DNA of 56,354 bases from an uncultured Eubacteriales bacterium (GCA_905206455.1 CAJLHL010000002.1:1-56354), one strand, 5' to 3'; positions 26,537-35,738 are shown, counted from the first letter of the stretch. The notes: generated by a model not told the origin, from the letters alone. Numbers and translations are program-made.

Positions 26537-26766
26537 AAAAACTGCTCCCTTTCTGCGATCACCGTCCGCCCCTTTCCTGTATTCTCCGGCGACGGCTGCC
26601 GTTTTGGCAATCCTCTCGCACTGCCGCGCTGTCGTACTCTGTAAATCTTTTTAATTTCCTATCTCTTTTCGCCGCGTCAGCAGGCTTTTTCCAGGCCTCT
26701 ATCTGCAGTACATTGCCGGCGGCCTTCTTCGCCCACCTCATGCGATTTTCCCTACAGCAGCGTTCT

Positions 26767-27789
26767 CTACCGCTGGCTCCGGTACATGAGAATCAAGAAA
26801 AATGGAGCACCCACTGCGGCGGTCAGAATTCCCAGCGGAATCTCCATCGATGTTGCGCCCCTGGCGATATCGTCCACCAGAAGAAGAAATGTACTTCCCA
26901 TGAGCAGAGATGCCGGCAGAAGCTTTCTGAAATCCGGCCCCGCTACAATCCTCGCCATATGAGGGATAATAAGTCCCACCCAGCCGATAAGGCCGCCTAC
27001 GGCTACGATAGAGGATGTGATCAGCGTCGCACAGACGATGACGATGATCCGCATTCTCGTAATATTGATTCCCATGGCCAGAGCCTCTTCATCGGGAAGG
27101 GACAGAAGATTGATTCTCCATTTCAGGAGAATCAGCGGAATAAGTCCGATGACCAAAGGGATGACCAGCAGCGGCAGAGAAGAGGGAACCACAGCGGCCA
27201 AAGAGCCCATCAGCCAGAAAGTGATGGCCGGCAGCTTGCTGTAAGGATCGGCCACATATTTCATCAGTGAAATTCCCGCCTCAAACAGAGCCGACATGAC
27301 GATTCCCGTGAGGACGAGAGACAGAATCATTCCCGCCTTCCTGCTGATGATATGAGCAAAATAATAAGTCAGTGCGACTGCGGCAAGTCCGAAGACAAAA
27401 GCTGTCAGCTGCACGGCCGCCGCAGACCATGACAGCAGAAGCGCCAGCGCCGCGCCCATGCCGGCTCCGGCGGTAGCACCCAGAATATCCGGAGAAACCA
27501 TTGGATTCCGCATCGTTCCCTGATATACGCACCCCGAAACGGCAAGACCGCCGCCCACGATACAAGCGCCCAGAACTCTCGGAAGGCGTATATTGAAGAA
27601 GACTTTTTCCTTTGCCGCCGGAATTCCTGATTCCGCTCCGGTGATCCGCTCTGCGATCATGCGAAAAATCTCTCCCGGAGAAATCGAATACTTTCCCCAC
27701 ATAAAAGACAGGAAGAAAACCGCTCCGAAGATGATCAGCAGTGCGGCGAACCATACGGCATTTTTCTTTTCTCGTTTTTTCTTTTTCAT
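26767..27789 (-). CDS. FecCD/BtuC-family ABC transporter permease
   Basis: Membrane subunit of a type II ABC importer. The 340 residues have about ten hydrophobic helices and the family motif GLIGWVGLIIPHMARIVAGPDFRKLLP near 255-282, which includes the ATPase-coupling region. The N-terminus is KKKKREKK, then TM1. The ribosome site is weak for the assigned ATG (GGAGG is 19 bases away). About 230 bases separate it from the ATPase gene, a longer gap than usual; a 60-codon Arg/Lys-rich frame there is not convincing. Confidence 0.92.
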   Translation of the reverse strand: MKKKKREKKNAVWFAALLIIFGAVFFLSFMWGKYSISPGEIFRMIAERITGAESGIPAAKEKVFFNIRLPRVLGACIVGGGLAVSGCVYQGTMRNPMVSPDILGATAGAGMGAALALLLSWSAAAVQLTAFVFGLAAVALTYYFAHIISRKAGMILSLVLTGIVMSALFEAGISLMKYVADPYSKLPAITFWLMGSLAAVVPSSLPLLVIPLVIGLIPLILLKWRINLLSLPDEEALAMGINITRMRIIVIVCATLITSSIVAVGGLIGWVGLIIPHMARIVAGPDFRKLLPASLLMGSTFLLLVDDIARGATSMEIPLGILTAAVGAPFFLILMYRSQR

Positions 27790-27864
27790 AACTATTGTAA
27801 CCTATCGTCCTCCCCCGCCGGCATACTGCTCACGGAATCTTTCCCTGTACAGGCCGCACCCGGA

Positions 27865-29079
27865 CTACAGATTTTCGCAGCCGGTCCGTATTTCCACGGT
27901 AATCGTACTTCCTTTCCGCAGTCCACCGCTGGCTTTTCTCACGAAAATGTATCCGTTGTGTCCGGTCAGATCCCGGTCAAATCTTCCCATATCCACCGGC
28001 GACGCATGAAGCACGCCGTCCGGCGTTCGCGTCAGCAGAAGCGGATACATAAAATCCGTCTTATGATGCGGCGGAAGATCCTCATCGAGCACGGCCTCCA
28101 CCGACGTGATCCGGAATTCCCGTCCAAGACAGGAGAAAACCGCCGGCTTTACATAAAAGTCAAAGGTCATCTCCTCCCCTCCGGGAGGACCCACAAGACT
28201 GATTACCGGCGTGCCGTCCACGACAGCAAACCCTGTTCGCTTTCCGGGGCCGTGATAAACAGAGGAAAAATACAGCCTGCCCGCGGCGGACAGATTATCC
28301 TGCATGTAATCGCGAAGACCCCTGCCCGAACCTCCTCCGGCGACGATGAGATCCGCCTCTTTCGCGGCACTTCTCAGCGTCGCCTGAATCAGTTCCGGAT
28401 TGTCCGGCTGAATCGGCCAGAGAAGAGGAACCGCGCCCCATTCTTTTAATTTCGCCGCCATAGAATAGGAGTTTGACTCTACGGTCTGTCCCGGTCCGGG
28501 CTGAAGCACGCCCGGCACCAGCTCATCGCCCGTAGGTATGATCGCGACTCTCGGCTTGCGTTTCACCGGTACGGTCATAACCCCTCCCATTGCGAAGATA
28601 TTCAGATGAGCCGGCGTCACATACGTTCCCGCGGACGCCAGCAGTTCTCCCTGCGCCATCTTTTCTCCCGGAAATATGATATTCTGCTCCCGTTCCACGT
28701 CGTTTTGAAGGATTTCTCTCAGACAGCCGTCCTCAAACCTCGTCTGTTCTATCATCACCATGGTGTCGAACTCCTCCCGCGATACAGGAATCCCCGTATT
28801 GGAATAAGAATAGTCCACACCCTCTTTCCAGGAAGAAAAGTCACCGGCGTTCGTCTCCCGATCCATAATTTCCCGATAAGCATCATAGGAGAATACAATT
28901 CCATCCCAGCGGCTGCACCGTACCGCAGGCACATCGTATCTCGAACGGATATCTTCAAATACCGTTCTGCCGCAGGCATCGGACAGAGCTACGATCTCTT
29001 TCTCCGGACTGTATTTCATATGACTGCAGATCAGCTTCACCGCGTCATCCCGGTGAATATTATCGATTGCTTCGCTCAT
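27865..29079 (-). CDS. Divergent MoeA-like molybdopterin-binding protein
   Basis: The 404 residues follow the MoeA layout. An N-terminal region (residues about 1-175) contains a segment equivalent to the SAMDGYA motif but reading SRWDGIVF. A MoCF-biosynthesis domain (about 175-325) has VAIIPTGDELVPG, AGGGSGRGLRDYM in place of the usual GGxSxGxxD, and the FAVVDGTPVISLVGPPGGEEMTFDF segment. A C-terminal barrel domain follows. MoeA inserts molybdenum or tungsten into molybdopterin; these changes suggest a specialised paralogue. A good ribosome site precedes the ATG. It sits between the binding-protein and permease genes of an ABC importer, implying a link between metal uptake and cofactor assembly. 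Confidence 0.82.
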   Translation of the reverse strand: MSEAIDNIHRDDAVKLICSHMKYSPEKEIVALSDACGRTVFEDIRSRYDVPAVRCSRWDGIVFSYDAYREIMDRETNAGDFSSWKEGVDYSYSNTGIPVSREEFDTMVMIEQTRFEDGCLREILQNDVEREQNIIFPGEKMAQGELLASAGTYVTPAHLNIFAMGGVMTVPVKRKPRVAIIPTGDELVPGVLQPGPGQTVESNSYSMAAKLKEWGAVPLLWPIQPDNPELIQATLRSAAKEADLIVAGGGSGRGLRDYMQDNLSAAGRLYFSSVYHGPGKRTGFAVVDGTPVISLVGPPGGEEMTFDFYVKPAVFSCLGREFRITSVEAVLDEDLPPHHKTDFMYPLLLTRTPDGVLHASPVDMGRFDRDLTGHNGYIFVRKASGGLRKGSTITVEIRTGCENL

Positions 29080-29120
29080 TTCTTCTGTCTCCTCTCCTTT
29101 CGATTTTCCGTCTCTTGAGA

Positions 29121-29157
29121 AAATACCCAGACGGCGCTGGGCGCCGCCCGGGTATTT
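29121..29157 (-). terminator. Attenuating terminator between the binding-protein and MoeA-like genes
   Basis: An 8-bp outer stem AAATACCC/GGGTATTT (29121-29128 with 29150-29157) and an inner GGCGC/GCGCC stem are followed by TTTT on the minus strand, 20 bases after the lipoprotein stop codon. It probably lets the binding protein be made in excess over the downstream permease and ATPase. Confidence 0.75.
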
Positions 29158-29177
29158 ACATTTAAGAAACGATTATT

Positions 29178-30275
29178 TTATTTTGTCTCCGGATCCAAAT
29201 GCGCCAGAATCCGCGTTACTTCATCATCTGATAAATCATAATCAAAGAATTCGGAATAAAATGCCTTTGTCTCCGCCTTCATATCGACGTCAGAGAACGC
29301 TTCCGGATAGAGTGTGCTCGCCAGATAGAGCATCAGCAGCGGCTTCTGAACACCGGAATCCCAGAAGAATACTCCGGTAGGAACCACTTCTACATGATCA
29401 TTTTTTACCGCTTTCATCTCGCTGTAGACATCCTGAGCGACCATTTCATCGATCACCTGTTCCGCTGTCTTGTTTCCGGAAGAACCCGCATGATCTACGA
29501 AGATATAATCAGGATCCCATGCCACCAGCTGTTCTGCCGTCACTTCCATGCTGTTTCCGCCGTCGATTTCAGATGTCACAGGCACGCCTCCGCACAGCTC
29601 GATGAGATCGAGAATGCTGGACTTATTGCCATGCGTTTTCAGGATATTCTCATTTGCGAAATATACTGTCTTGCGTTCCGCTTCAGGAATGTTCTTCACC
29701 CCTTCTTTGACCTTATCCGCTACCTCATAGAAGTAGCTGCTGTATTCCTCTGCGATCTTCGGCGCGTCTCCGCCGATCGCCTCTGCGTATACCTTTAATT
29801 CATCCACGATAGAATCATACTTATCGGTGGAAGCCATCGGCACGACATACATTCCAGCCTCTTCCATCGCTTTAGTCGTCTCCGGATTCGGGAAGTTAAA
29901 TACGAGATCCGGTTCGTAGCCCATCAGATCCTCGATATTCGGAGCGCTGTGCGCATTCGTAATCCCCGGAACATCATTGAGATGCTTATATATGACATTC
30001 GACCAAGGCCAACTGTTGATATGATAGTCTCCGTCAAATACGATTTTATCCTCTGCCCCCAGCAGAACCACTTTTTCATAGGACGGACCGAAAAGACATC
30101 CGATCTTGTCCACCTTTTCGGGAACGGTGACCTCCGTGCCGTCACAGTTTGTAATTACCTTCGTACCCGTCTCACTGGTCTGCGCAGATGAGGCGTCGCC
30201 TCCGGCCTGACCGCATCCTGTCGCCACCACGAGAATCATCATTATACTCATCAGAGTACAGAGAATTTTTTTCAT
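29178..30275 (-). CDS. ABC transporter substrate-binding lipoprotein, periplasmic-binding fold III (FecB/BtuF/MolA-like)
   Basis: Ligand-capturing lipoprotein of the FecCD-type importer. Signal peptide with lipobox VVATGC, lipidated Cys21. The 365 residues resemble TroA/FecB-fold proteins: NCDGTEVTVPEKVDKIGCL near 43-61, YEPDLVFNFP near 120-130, and a C-terminal PTGVFFWDSGVQKPLLMLYLA...LYPEAFSDVD segment typical of the family. AGGAGG precedes the ATG and a consensus promoter lies 36 bases upstream. The ligand cannot be read from sequence; association with a MoeA-like gene favours an oxyanion such as molybdate or tungstate, but heme, cobalamin or siderophore remain possible. Confidence 0.9.
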   Translation of the reverse strand: MKKILCTLMSIMMILVVATGCGQAGGDASSAQTSETGTKVITNCDGTEVTVPEKVDKIGCLFGPSYEKVVLLGAEDKIVFDGDYHINSWPWSNVIYKHLNDVPGITNAHSAPNIEDLMGYEPDLVFNFPNPETTKAMEEAGMYVVPMASTDKYDSIVDELKVYAEAIGGDAPKIAEEYSSYFYEVADKVKEGVKNIPEAERKTVYFANENILKTHGNKSSILDLIELCGGVPVTSEIDGGNSMEVTAEQLVAWDPDYIFVDHAGSSGNKTAEQVIDEMVAQDVYSEMKAVKNDHVEVVPTGVFFWDSGVQKPLLMLYLASTLYPEAFSDVDMKAETKAFYSEFFDYDLSDDEVTRILAHLDPETK

Positions 30276-30310
30276 TAAATGCCTCCTTTATTACAATTAA
30301 CCTCTATTGA

Positions 30311-30339
30311 ATTTTAGCTTTAATTTGATTTGAAGTCAA
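30311..30339 (-). promoter_or_regulatory. Sigma-A promoter of the metal-complex importer operon
   Basis: Minus-strand TTGACT (30334-30339), a 17-base spacer and TAAAAT (30311-30316), giving a leader of roughly 30 bases before the lipoprotein start at 30275. Confidence 0.8.
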
Positions 30340-30365
30340 TATATCGGTAATATTTTGCAATAATT

Positions 30366-30389
30366 ATATCTGTTATATTTTACAGATAT
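30366..30389 (-). promoter_or_regulatory. Inverted repeat upstream of the importer promoter
   Basis: ATATCTGT, eight A/T-rich bases, then ACAGATAT form a perfect 8-8-8 inverted repeat, centred about 40 bases upstream of the -35 box in a very AT-rich stretch (30,301-30,420). It could be an operator for a metal- or cofactor-responsive regulator; no named consensus fits exactly. Confidence 0.4.
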
Positions 30390-30573
30390 TTTATAATATA
30401 ATGTTACATTTTTTAAATTTATCTTATAAAGAGACGTTTCCGGGCAGCGCATAAAAAATCGCTCATTGACGAATTGGCGGTGAACATACAGACTGACGCG
30501 TCCGAAGCTCTGAATCGACTTGCGCAGCAAATCGCAAAACCGGCAGCCGACCTGAAAAATTCGTATCTCCGCT

Positions 30574-30618
30574 TAAAAACGCAGACGGACCGCGTATCTG
30601 TAAGATACGCGGTCCGTC
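30574..30618 (-). terminator. Terminator of the potABCD operon
   Basis: A perfect 16-bp stem (30584-30599 with 30603-30618) and a 3-base loop, then CTGCG and a five-T run on the minus strand, 39 bases after the potD stop codon. The rest of 30,420-30,573 holds no recognisable gene. Confidence 0.85.
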
Positions 30619-30656
30619 CTTCATGTCTGTCTTCGGCTTCATAAAGCGGTATTCTG

Positions 30657-31754
30657 TTATGCGCTGAGGATCGACGTCCAGAGTTCATCATATAAAGCCC
30701 GGATATTCTCCGGAAGATTGGTGAAAGTCTCATACTGATTCAGCTGATCCCCCGTCGGATACATATCTTCGTTGTTTTTCATCTCCTCGGGGAGAAGTTC
30801 CCGGGCAGCGCTCTCTGCTGTAGAGTAGCTGATCCACTCGGTATTCTGCGCCATATTCTCAGGTTTTAACAGGAAATTGATAAACTTCTCTGCGCCCTCT
30901 TTATTCTGAGCGTCCTTAGGGATGCACATAGCGTCTACATAAAGGTTGCTGCCTTCTTCCGGCTTGTAAAGACCGAGATCGATATCGCTGTCTTCGCCAA
31001 GTTCATTCAGCATGAGATAATAATCGCCGACATAATAAGTAGCGATCGCCGCCTCTCCGTTCTCCATCTTGTCGAAGATCTGATCCATCACATACGCCTG
31101 TACCAGCGGCTTCTGCTTTTTCAAAAGATCTGCGGCTTCGCGGATCTGCGCTTCGTCGGTGGTATTGTAAGAGTAGCCCAGTTCCTTGAGAGCGATACCG
31201 ATAGCATCCCTGGAATTGTCAAACATCAGAATGTTATCCTTATATTTCTCATTCCAGAGAATTTCCCAGCCGGTGAGATCCGCTTCGTCTACCATATCCT
31301 TATTGTAAATAATAGCTACCGTACCCCACTGATACGGCGCGGAGAATTTACCTTCCGGGTCGTATTCCGGATTCCGGAAATCCTCATCGATATACTGAGC
31401 ATTCGGAACGTTGTCCCAGTCGATTTCCTGGATCATGTCCTCTTCTGCCATACGGGCCACCATATAATCGGACGGTACGACGACATCATAAGATACGCCG
31501 CCCGCCTTCATCTTCGCATACATCTCTTCGCAGGTAGCCACAGTGGTATAGTTTACTTTGATTCCCGTCTCATCCTCAAAATCTCTGAGAAGGTCTTCAT
31601 CGATATACTCTCCCCAGTTGAATACATTGATCGTCTGCGAAGGATCGGAAGATCCGCAGCCGGTCAAACCGATACATCCGGTGATGACCAGAACCGTAAC
31701 CAGGAACAGACTGGTCAGTCCTGCAGTTATTTTCTTTCCCTTGATTTTTTTCAT
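30657..31754 (-). CDS. potD: Spermidine/putrescine ABC transporter substrate-binding lipoprotein
   Basis: Polyamine-binding lipoprotein of the PotABCD importer. The start is ATG 31752-31754, overlapping the potC stop as ATGA; the frame is open 120 codons further but that part is antisense to potC coding. The 365 residues begin with a lipoprotein signal (lipobox LTGC, Cys33; ITGC at 27 is an alternative). The mature protein starts NVFNWGEYIDEDLL, a hallmark of PotD/PotF, with VPSDYMVARM and ATYYVGDYYLML further on. It is the last gene of the operon. Proximity to an agmatine-to-putrescine operon suggests polyamine balance. Confidence 0.94.
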   Translation of the reverse strand: MKKIKGKKITAGLTSLFLVTVLVITGCIGLTGCGSSDPSQTINVFNWGEYIDEDLLRDFEDETGIKVNYTTVATCEEMYAKMKAGGVSYDVVVPSDYMVARMAEEDMIQEIDWDNVPNAQYIDEDFRNPEYDPEGKFSAPYQWGTVAIIYNKDMVDEADLTGWEILWNEKYKDNILMFDNSRDAIGIALKELGYSYNTTDEAQIREAADLLKKQKPLVQAYVMDQIFDKMENGEAAIATYYVGDYYLMLNELGEDSDIDLGLYKPEEGSNLYVDAMCIPKDAQNKEGAEKFINFLLKPENMAQNTEWISYSTAESAARELLPEEMKNNEDMYPTGDQLNQYETFTNLPENIRALYDELWTSILSA

Positions 31755-32566
31755 CGATTTATATTCCTTTCCCGTTCTCTTTCCGCCCGAAGCTCTCTCA
31801 GGTTGATCACGATCAGAAGCAGCAGAATAAACACGAACATCAGCGTACAGAGCGCATTGATTTCCGGGCTTATTCTCTTCTTCGTCATACCGAAGATCAG
31901 CACACCCAATGTCTGCGACGTCGGACCCGAAGTGAAGTAACTGACTACTACATCGTCTATCGACAATGTAAAGGCCATGATCAGGCCGGTGACGATTCCC
32001 GTGGTAATCTGAGGCAGTACGACCCTGAAAAATGCCTGCATACTGCCCGCTCCCAAGTCGAGAGCCGCCTCGTACTGCCGCTTGTCCATCTGACGAAGTT
32101 TCGGCATTACGCACAACAGCACATACGGAGTATCAAAAGTGATATGCGCCAGCAGAAGCGTTCCGAATCCCAGCGTAAAAAAGTCCATTCGGAGCGTCTG
32201 CGAAAAAAAGATGAAAAGGAGCATCAGGGAGACGCCCATGATAATATCCGGTTTCATCGTCGGCAGCGTATTGACATTCATTAAGAATTTTCGGGGTCTT
32301 TTCTTCATCGCGAAGATTCCCAGCGCTGCTGCAGTGCCAAGTATCGTAGACAGTACTGCGGAAAAGACCGCCACCAGAAGCGTAATCTTTATAGCGTGAA
32401 TGATCTCCGCATCGCGGAACAGCTCCTGGTACCAACGCAGAGAAAAACCCGTCCAGACAGAACGGCTCTTCGTGCTGTTGAATGAAAAGACCATGAGGAG
32501 AAAAATCGGCGCATACATGAATAAAAAAATGAGCACCATGTAAATTTTTCCCATATATTTTTTCAC
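31751..32566 (-). CDS. potC: Spermidine/putrescine ABC transporter permease PotC
   Basis: Second membrane subunit of the PotABCD importer. It has 271 residues with about six transmembrane helices and the ATPase-coupling EAA loop EAALDLGAGSMQAFFRVVLPQI in the second half. The start overlaps the potB stop by four bases (ATGA type) and its own stop overlaps potD, so all four genes are translationally coupled. Confidence 0.94.
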   Translation of the reverse strand: MKKYMGKIYMVLIFLFMYAPIFLLMVFSFNSTKSRSVWTGFSLRWYQELFRDAEIIHAIKITLLVAVFSAVLSTILGTAAALGIFAMKKRPRKFLMNVNTLPTMKPDIIMGVSLMLLFIFFSQTLRMDFFTLGFGTLLLAHITFDTPYVLLCVMPKLRQMDKRQYEAALDLGAGSMQAFFRVVLPQITTGIVTGLIMAFTLSIDDVVVSYFTSGPTSQTLGVLIFGMTKKRISPEINALCTLMFVFILLLLIVINLRELRAERERERNINR

Positions 32567-33387
32567 AGCAGCACACTCCCTTCTCCATTGCCATCTTTGT
32601 CGATCTTTCCGGTGAGCCAGACAAAGATCATCACGATTATCATCATAACCATCGATATGGAAGCTCCCATATTCGCGTTATATGTGCTGCCGAGGAACTG
32701 CATTTCGATCAAGTCACCGATCATCATATTGGCTCCGCCGCCCAGAATTTTCGAAATGACGAATGTACTGACCGCCGGCACGAAAGTCATAATAATTCCC
32801 GAAAGCACTCCCGGAATGGAAAGAGGGAAAATGACTTTTATAAAAATTTGCCGGTCATTAGCTCCGATATCCCTCGCCGCCTCTATAAGCGAAGAATCCA
32901 TCTTCGTCAGAGAAGTATAGATCGGCAGAATCATAAACGGCAGGTAATTATATATCATTCCCAGTCCTACCGCCACAGGCGTATTTATAATATGTATCTG
33001 AGGCAGATGAAGCGAACTGAGGAATTGATTCAGCAATCCGTTGTTCTCCAGTATCGTCAGCCATGCGTATGTACGGACCAGAAAATTCATCCACATCGGA
33101 AGCATGATCAGAATCATGGCGATCGTCTGGTGCTTCGGCTTTAGCCGGGACATAATATAAGCGAGAGGATATCCGAGGATGAGGCAGACCAACGTCGAAA
33201 TGACAGCCAGCCGGAAAGATCGGAAGAAGACCCCCGCATACTGTGACATTCCGGAGAAATTCTCCACGGTTAGCTGGCCTGTGCTCGTGGTAAAGGCAAA
33301 ATATACCACCATAAAGAGAGGAACGACCGTAAAGAGAAACAGCCAGAAAATATAAGGAACGGCCAGAATTCTGTTTTTTCTCATCAA
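32563..33387 (-). CDS. potB: Spermidine/putrescine ABC transporter permease PotB
   Basis: First membrane subunit of the PotABCD importer. It has 274 residues with about six transmembrane helices; the N-terminus MMRKNRILAVPYIFWLFLFTVVPL is a positively charged start plus TM1. The EAA loop reads EAARDIGANDRQIFIKVIFPLSIPG. Four-base overlaps join it to potA upstream and potC downstream. Confidence 0.94.
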   Translation of the reverse strand: MMRKNRILAVPYIFWLFLFTVVPLFMVVYFAFTTSTGQLTVENFSGMSQYAGVFFRSFRLAVISTLVCLILGYPLAYIMSRLKPKHQTIAMILIMLPMWMNFLVRTYAWLTILENNGLLNQFLSSLHLPQIHIINTPVAVGLGMIYNYLPFMILPIYTSLTKMDSSLIEAARDIGANDRQIFIKVIFPLSIPGVLSGIIMTFVPAVSTFVISKILGGGANMMIGDLIEMQFLGSTYNANMGASISMVMMIIVMIFVWLTGKIDKDGNGEGSVLL

Positions 33388-34514
33388 CTTTCCTCCTCTT
33401 CCTCTGACGTATCCTGTTCGCGCTGATGCTCCAATTCGGTAACCGTAGCGATATCGCTCTTTTTCATAATATGAATATTGTCGGGATCCACGTCGAGATA
33501 CTTATCGGCTCCCACAGGACATGCTACTGTGGAATGTACCATAAAAGTAAAGCCCTCCGTCTCCACCAGCATTTCATAATGTACGCCCTTGAAAAGACAC
33601 GTCTGGACACGGCCTTTCAGCAGACGGTCCGCCTGCTGAATGCTTCCGGAACTTTTTTCCAGCAGCACGATATCCTCCGGGCGGATGACCAGATCCACCG
33701 GCTCGTTCTTTTCAAATCCCGTATCCACGCAATCATATACGGTGCCGAGGAACTCAATGACCTTATCCTGCTTCATGATGCCCGGGATGATATTGCTCTC
33801 ACCGATAAAATCGGCGACAAAGGCGTTGGCCGGTTCATTGTAGATATCGATCGGCGTGCCCTGCTGGAGAATTTCACCCTGATTCATAACAACGACGGTA
33901 TCTGACATCGTCAGAGCCTCTTCCTGATCATGCGTGACATAGATAAACGTCATGTTCAGCGTCTCGTGAAGATTTTTCAGTTCGACCTGCATTTCCTTGC
34001 GAAGTTTCAGATCCAATGCCCCGAGAGGTTCGTCGAGCAGCAGAACTTTCGGCTGCTGAATTACCGCTCTGGCGATAGCAACTCTCTGCTGCTGACCGCC
34101 GGAAAGAGATGCGACCGATCGTCTGCCGAATCCCTTCAGATTTACGAGCTCCAGCATCTCTTCCACTCGTCGGGCGACTTCTTTTTTGTCTACTTTTCGT
34201 ATATTGAGGCCAAACGCGATATTTTCCGCTACGTTGAGGTGCGGAAAGAGCGCGTATTTCTGAAATACCGTGTTGATGTTTCTCTTATTCGGCGGAACAT
34301 CATTGATTCTCTGAGAAGCGAAGAATACGTCCCCCGCATCCGGCTTCTCAAAGCCTCCGATAATTCTGAGGGTCGTCGTCTTTCCGCAGCCCGACGGGCC
34401 GAGGAGAGTTACGAATTCCCCATCATTAACAGAAAGATTCAGCGACTTCAAAATGACGTCATCATCGAACGACTTTGCGACGCCGCTGAGCCGGATAAGC
34501 TCATTTTTTTTCAT
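33384..34514 (-). CDS. potA: Spermidine/putrescine ABC transporter ATP-binding protein PotA
   Basis: ATPase of the polyamine importer. The 376 residues have Walker A GPSGCGKTT near 39-47, Q-loop FQKYALFPHL, the signature SLSGGQQQRVAIARAV near 139-154, Walker B VLLLDEPLGALD and the H-loop THDQEEA. A C-terminal TOBE/OB domain (about 250-360) is typical of PotA/CysA-type importers. AGGAGG precedes the ATG. It is the first gene of the operon; the 165-base AT-rich region upstream (34,515-34,679) must contain the promoter, but I see no convincing -35/-10 pair. Confidence 0.95.
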   Translation of the reverse strand: MKKNELIRLSGVAKSFDDDVILKSLNLSVNDGEFVTLLGPSGCGKTTTLRIIGGFEKPDAGDVFFASQRINDVPPNKRNINTVFQKYALFPHLNVAENIAFGLNIRKVDKKEVARRVEEMLELVNLKGFGRRSVASLSGGQQQRVAIARAVIQQPKVLLLDEPLGALDLKLRKEMQVELKNLHETLNMTFIYVTHDQEEALTMSDTVVVMNQGEILQQGTPIDIYNEPANAFVADFIGESNIIPGIMKQDKVIEFLGTVYDCVDTGFEKNEPVDLVIRPEDIVLLEKSSGSIQQADRLLKGRVQTCLFKGVHYEMLVETEGFTFMVHSTVACPVGADKYLDVDPDNIHIMKKSDIATVTELEHQREQDTSEEEEES

Positions 34515-34679
34515 TTACCAGTCCTCCTTGCAAAAATCCTGTCGTATCTGTTAAAACAGCTCATGAAACAAAAACTTGTCCCTAAATAGTAACATTTTTA
34601 ATATTTAATCTTCCTTATAGTACCATATTCCCGTCATATAAAATACAGTATTTCGTAAATCCTCTGTGAAAACAGAGAC

Positions 34680-35738
34680 TCATATATCTAATTTCATATC
34701 GCCTTTTCGAATCCACCCCCACTTGCGCATCAGAGAGGCGAAAAATGCTGACAGAACTGCCGGCGCTGCGAAAAGCATGATGAGAATTTCCGTCGCAACG
34801 ATGACGGGAGAACCTCCCGCAGCTGTCATCGTCTGATACATCGTCACGGGACCTACCAGACCGGAGGTCCCCATACCGCAGCCCACCGCATTATTTGTCA
34901 GCTTCAGCAAACAGGTGCTCACCGGTCCCAAAACGGCGCTGGATAATATCGCCGGCAGCCAGATCACCGGACGGCGCATGATATTGGAAACCTGGAGCAT
35001 GGATGTGCCGATTCCCTGGGAAATAAGTCCGCTCATACCGTTCTCACGGAAACTGGCTACCGCAAAACCGATCATATTCGCCGCACAGCCTACGGTAGCC
35101 GCTCCGGCGGAAATCCCGCCCAGCCCGAGCATGACGCCGAAAGCCGCAGAACTGATGGGGAGTGTCAGAAGCATTCCCATGACGACGGCTACGACGATTC
35201 CCATAAGAAACGGCTGCTGTTCCGTGGCCCAGATGATAAGTTCACCGAGATAGGTCATAAGAGCCGAGCAAGGCGGTCCCACAGCGATCCCAACAGCGGA
35301 TCCCGCCGCGATGACAGACACAGGAGTCAGTACGATGTCCAGGCCTGTCCTTCCGGAGATGAGTATGCCGATTTCGACAGCGGCGACAGATGCGATAAAT
35401 GCGCCCAGAGGATCACCTGCCCCTGCTAATACCACGGAACCGTCGGCCAAAAACGAACCGTCGATCATCCTGCCGGCATATGCGCCGACCGTTCCCGCCA
35501 CAGCCGCCGACGCCGCGACCAGAATCGGCGCCTGATACTTGCAGGCAATGCCAACGCCGATTCCCGCACCCGTAAGCGCTTTCGCCGCCGATGCGATAAA
35601 AATCATGTAACCGCCGGCGGTTCCGCCGACATAAACGCCGACCTGCCCGAGAATCGTTCCGATAATCAGCGTAGCGAAAAGGCCGCTGGCCATCCCCGAC
35701 AGACCGTCGATAAATATGTGATTCAGAATTCTTTTCAT
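34680..35738 (-). CDS. PTS EIIC_2-family membrane protein
   Basis: A 352-residue, very hydrophobic, Gly/Ala-rich protein with about nine or ten membrane segments, resembling the stand-alone EIIC_2 family annotated as PTS sugar transporter subunit IIC. Family-like stretches are GTAGGYMIFIASAAKALTGAGIGVGIA near 40-66 and MGTSGLVGPVTMYQ near 290-303. No IIA or IIB phosphorylation domain is fused or adjacent, so phosphotransfer-linked transport is doubtful and the substrate unknown. It lies between ddl-DUF1934 and potA in the same direction. A small GAAA-loop hairpin at 34662-34677 follows it. Confidence 0.78.
   Translation of the reverse strand: MKRILNHIFIDGLSGMASGLFATLIIGTILGQVGVYVGGTAGGYMIFIASAAKALTGAGIGVGIACKYQAPILVAASAAVAGTVGAYAGRMIDGSFLADGSVVLAGAGDPLGAFIASVAAVEIGILISGRTGLDIVLTPVSVIAAGSAVGIAVGPPCSALMTYLGELIIWATEQQPFLMGIVVAVVMGMLLTLPISSAAFGVMLGLGGISAGAATVGCAANMIGFAVASFRENGMSGLISQGIGTSMLQVSNIMRRPVIWLPAILSSAVLGPVSTCLLKLTNNAVGCGMGTSGLVGPVTMYQTMTAAGGSPVIVATEILIMLFAAPAVLSAFFASLMRKWGWIRKGDMKLDI

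Noticed and set aside
26559..26741. 60-codon Arg/Lys-rich frame between the FecCD permease and the ATPase
   Set aside because: Position is suggestive, but the ribosome site is weak, composition is low quality (ends RRRRIQERGGR) and no family is recognisable.
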